Assembly: GCA_963803875.1 (NCBI GenBank)
Contig: CAWDOA010000008.1
Span: forward strand, 496,001-560,000
Origin: JABDIY01 sp963803875
GTDB lineage: Bacteria; Actinomycetota; Acidimicrobiia; Acidimicrobiales; SZUA-35
Direction of reading: 5' to 3'
DNA length: 64,000 nt
Made by a program: the position numbers and the translations under genes. Positions within the stretch are counted from its first letter, which is position 1. Each line of letters starts with the position of its first letter. This document shows positions 63,924 to 64,000 of the stretch, piece by piece. The notes under the pieces are model-generated. The model saw only the letters and a program-made list of their open reading frames with translations. It had not been told where the DNA came from and searched no databases.

Positions 63924-64000
63924 TCAGCGATTTCCGGGCTCCCGGCGGGCTCCGGGAATATCGAGTGGTTTGGGTGATTGGGCAGCGTGGGGGTGGTCGG
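63924..64000 (-). CDS. rplM: 50S ribosomal protein L13, C-terminal end only
   Basis: The last 25 codons of a frame running in from the window edge read DHPHAAQSPKPLDI followed by PGARREPGNR and a stop. HPHxAQxPxxLDI is the conserved L13 C-terminus, and rplM is the expected gene before rpsI. Only this part is inside the window. Confidence 0.85.
   Translation of the reverse strand, partial: DHPHAAQSPKPLDIPGARREPGNR

Overview
The window reads as a high-GC actinobacterial chromosome segment, most likely from the class Acidimicrobiia (inference). It holds two conserved actinobacterial gene blocks on the minus strand. The first is argS/lysA, hom, thrC, rho, rpmE, (unknown), prfA, prmC at about 4-17 kb. 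The second is rplM, rpsI, glmM, glmS, alr at 56.5-64 kb, with tsaE-tsaB-rimI-tsaD and groS-groL at 40-46.4 kb. GTG starts and overlapping stop/start codons are common. I see no phage, IS transposase, plasmid or CRISPR genes.

Layout. 1-4 kb: broken nitronate monooxygenase end, glyA, a 46-residue small ORF, rpiB and a tandem GNAT enzyme. 4-17 kb: the translation/threonine/lysine block, a DUF4214 exported protein and tRNA-Arg(CCG). 16.9-22 kb: an operon of a membrane sensor with a degenerate nucleotide-cyclase domain, an MscS channel with a cyclic-nucleotide-binding-like domain and a solute-binding lipoprotein, divergent from an OmpA-like protein. 23-28.6 kb: a RecQ helicase with a C-terminal PRTase-like tail, then a PspC protein divergent from a PspC histidine kinase/response regulator pair. 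28.6-32.8 kb: an SDR, a methylthioadenosine salvage group (mtnA, deaminase, DUF985 cupin) and a CDP-alcohol phosphotransferase. 32.8-39.9 kb: 104-bp tandem repeats, a macrodomain protein, two poorly understood genes (one an amidohydrolase-like protein without metal ligands), haloalkane dehalogenase, PAP2 and sulfatase. 40-47 kb: groESL under two CIRCE-like operators, redox genes, the t6A operon and a threonine dehydratase-like enzyme. 47-54 kb: TetR, molybdopterin oxidoreductase, SRPBCC, GNAT, CoA transferase and tRNA-queuosine mannosyltransferase-like genes. 54-64 kb: MerR-CopA, alr, a very long GlmS, glmM, rpsI and the tail of rplM.

Sequence quality matters here. About two dozen apparent frameshifts interrupt otherwise well conserved genes, including essential single-copy ones (argS, lysA, hom, glmM). 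Several sit in runs of three or four G/C. They are best read as base-call errors, so I annotate those genes as whole CDSs rather than pseudogenes. Almost all lie between 0 and 38.3 kb, plus one at 62.3 kb.

Best candidates for new biology: the sensor/channel/lipoprotein operon, in which both the cyclase metal aspartates and the cNMP-domain arginine appear lost; a Rho at the canonical rho locus without the Walker A lysine; and an approximately 1,130-residue GlmS at the canonical glmS locus.
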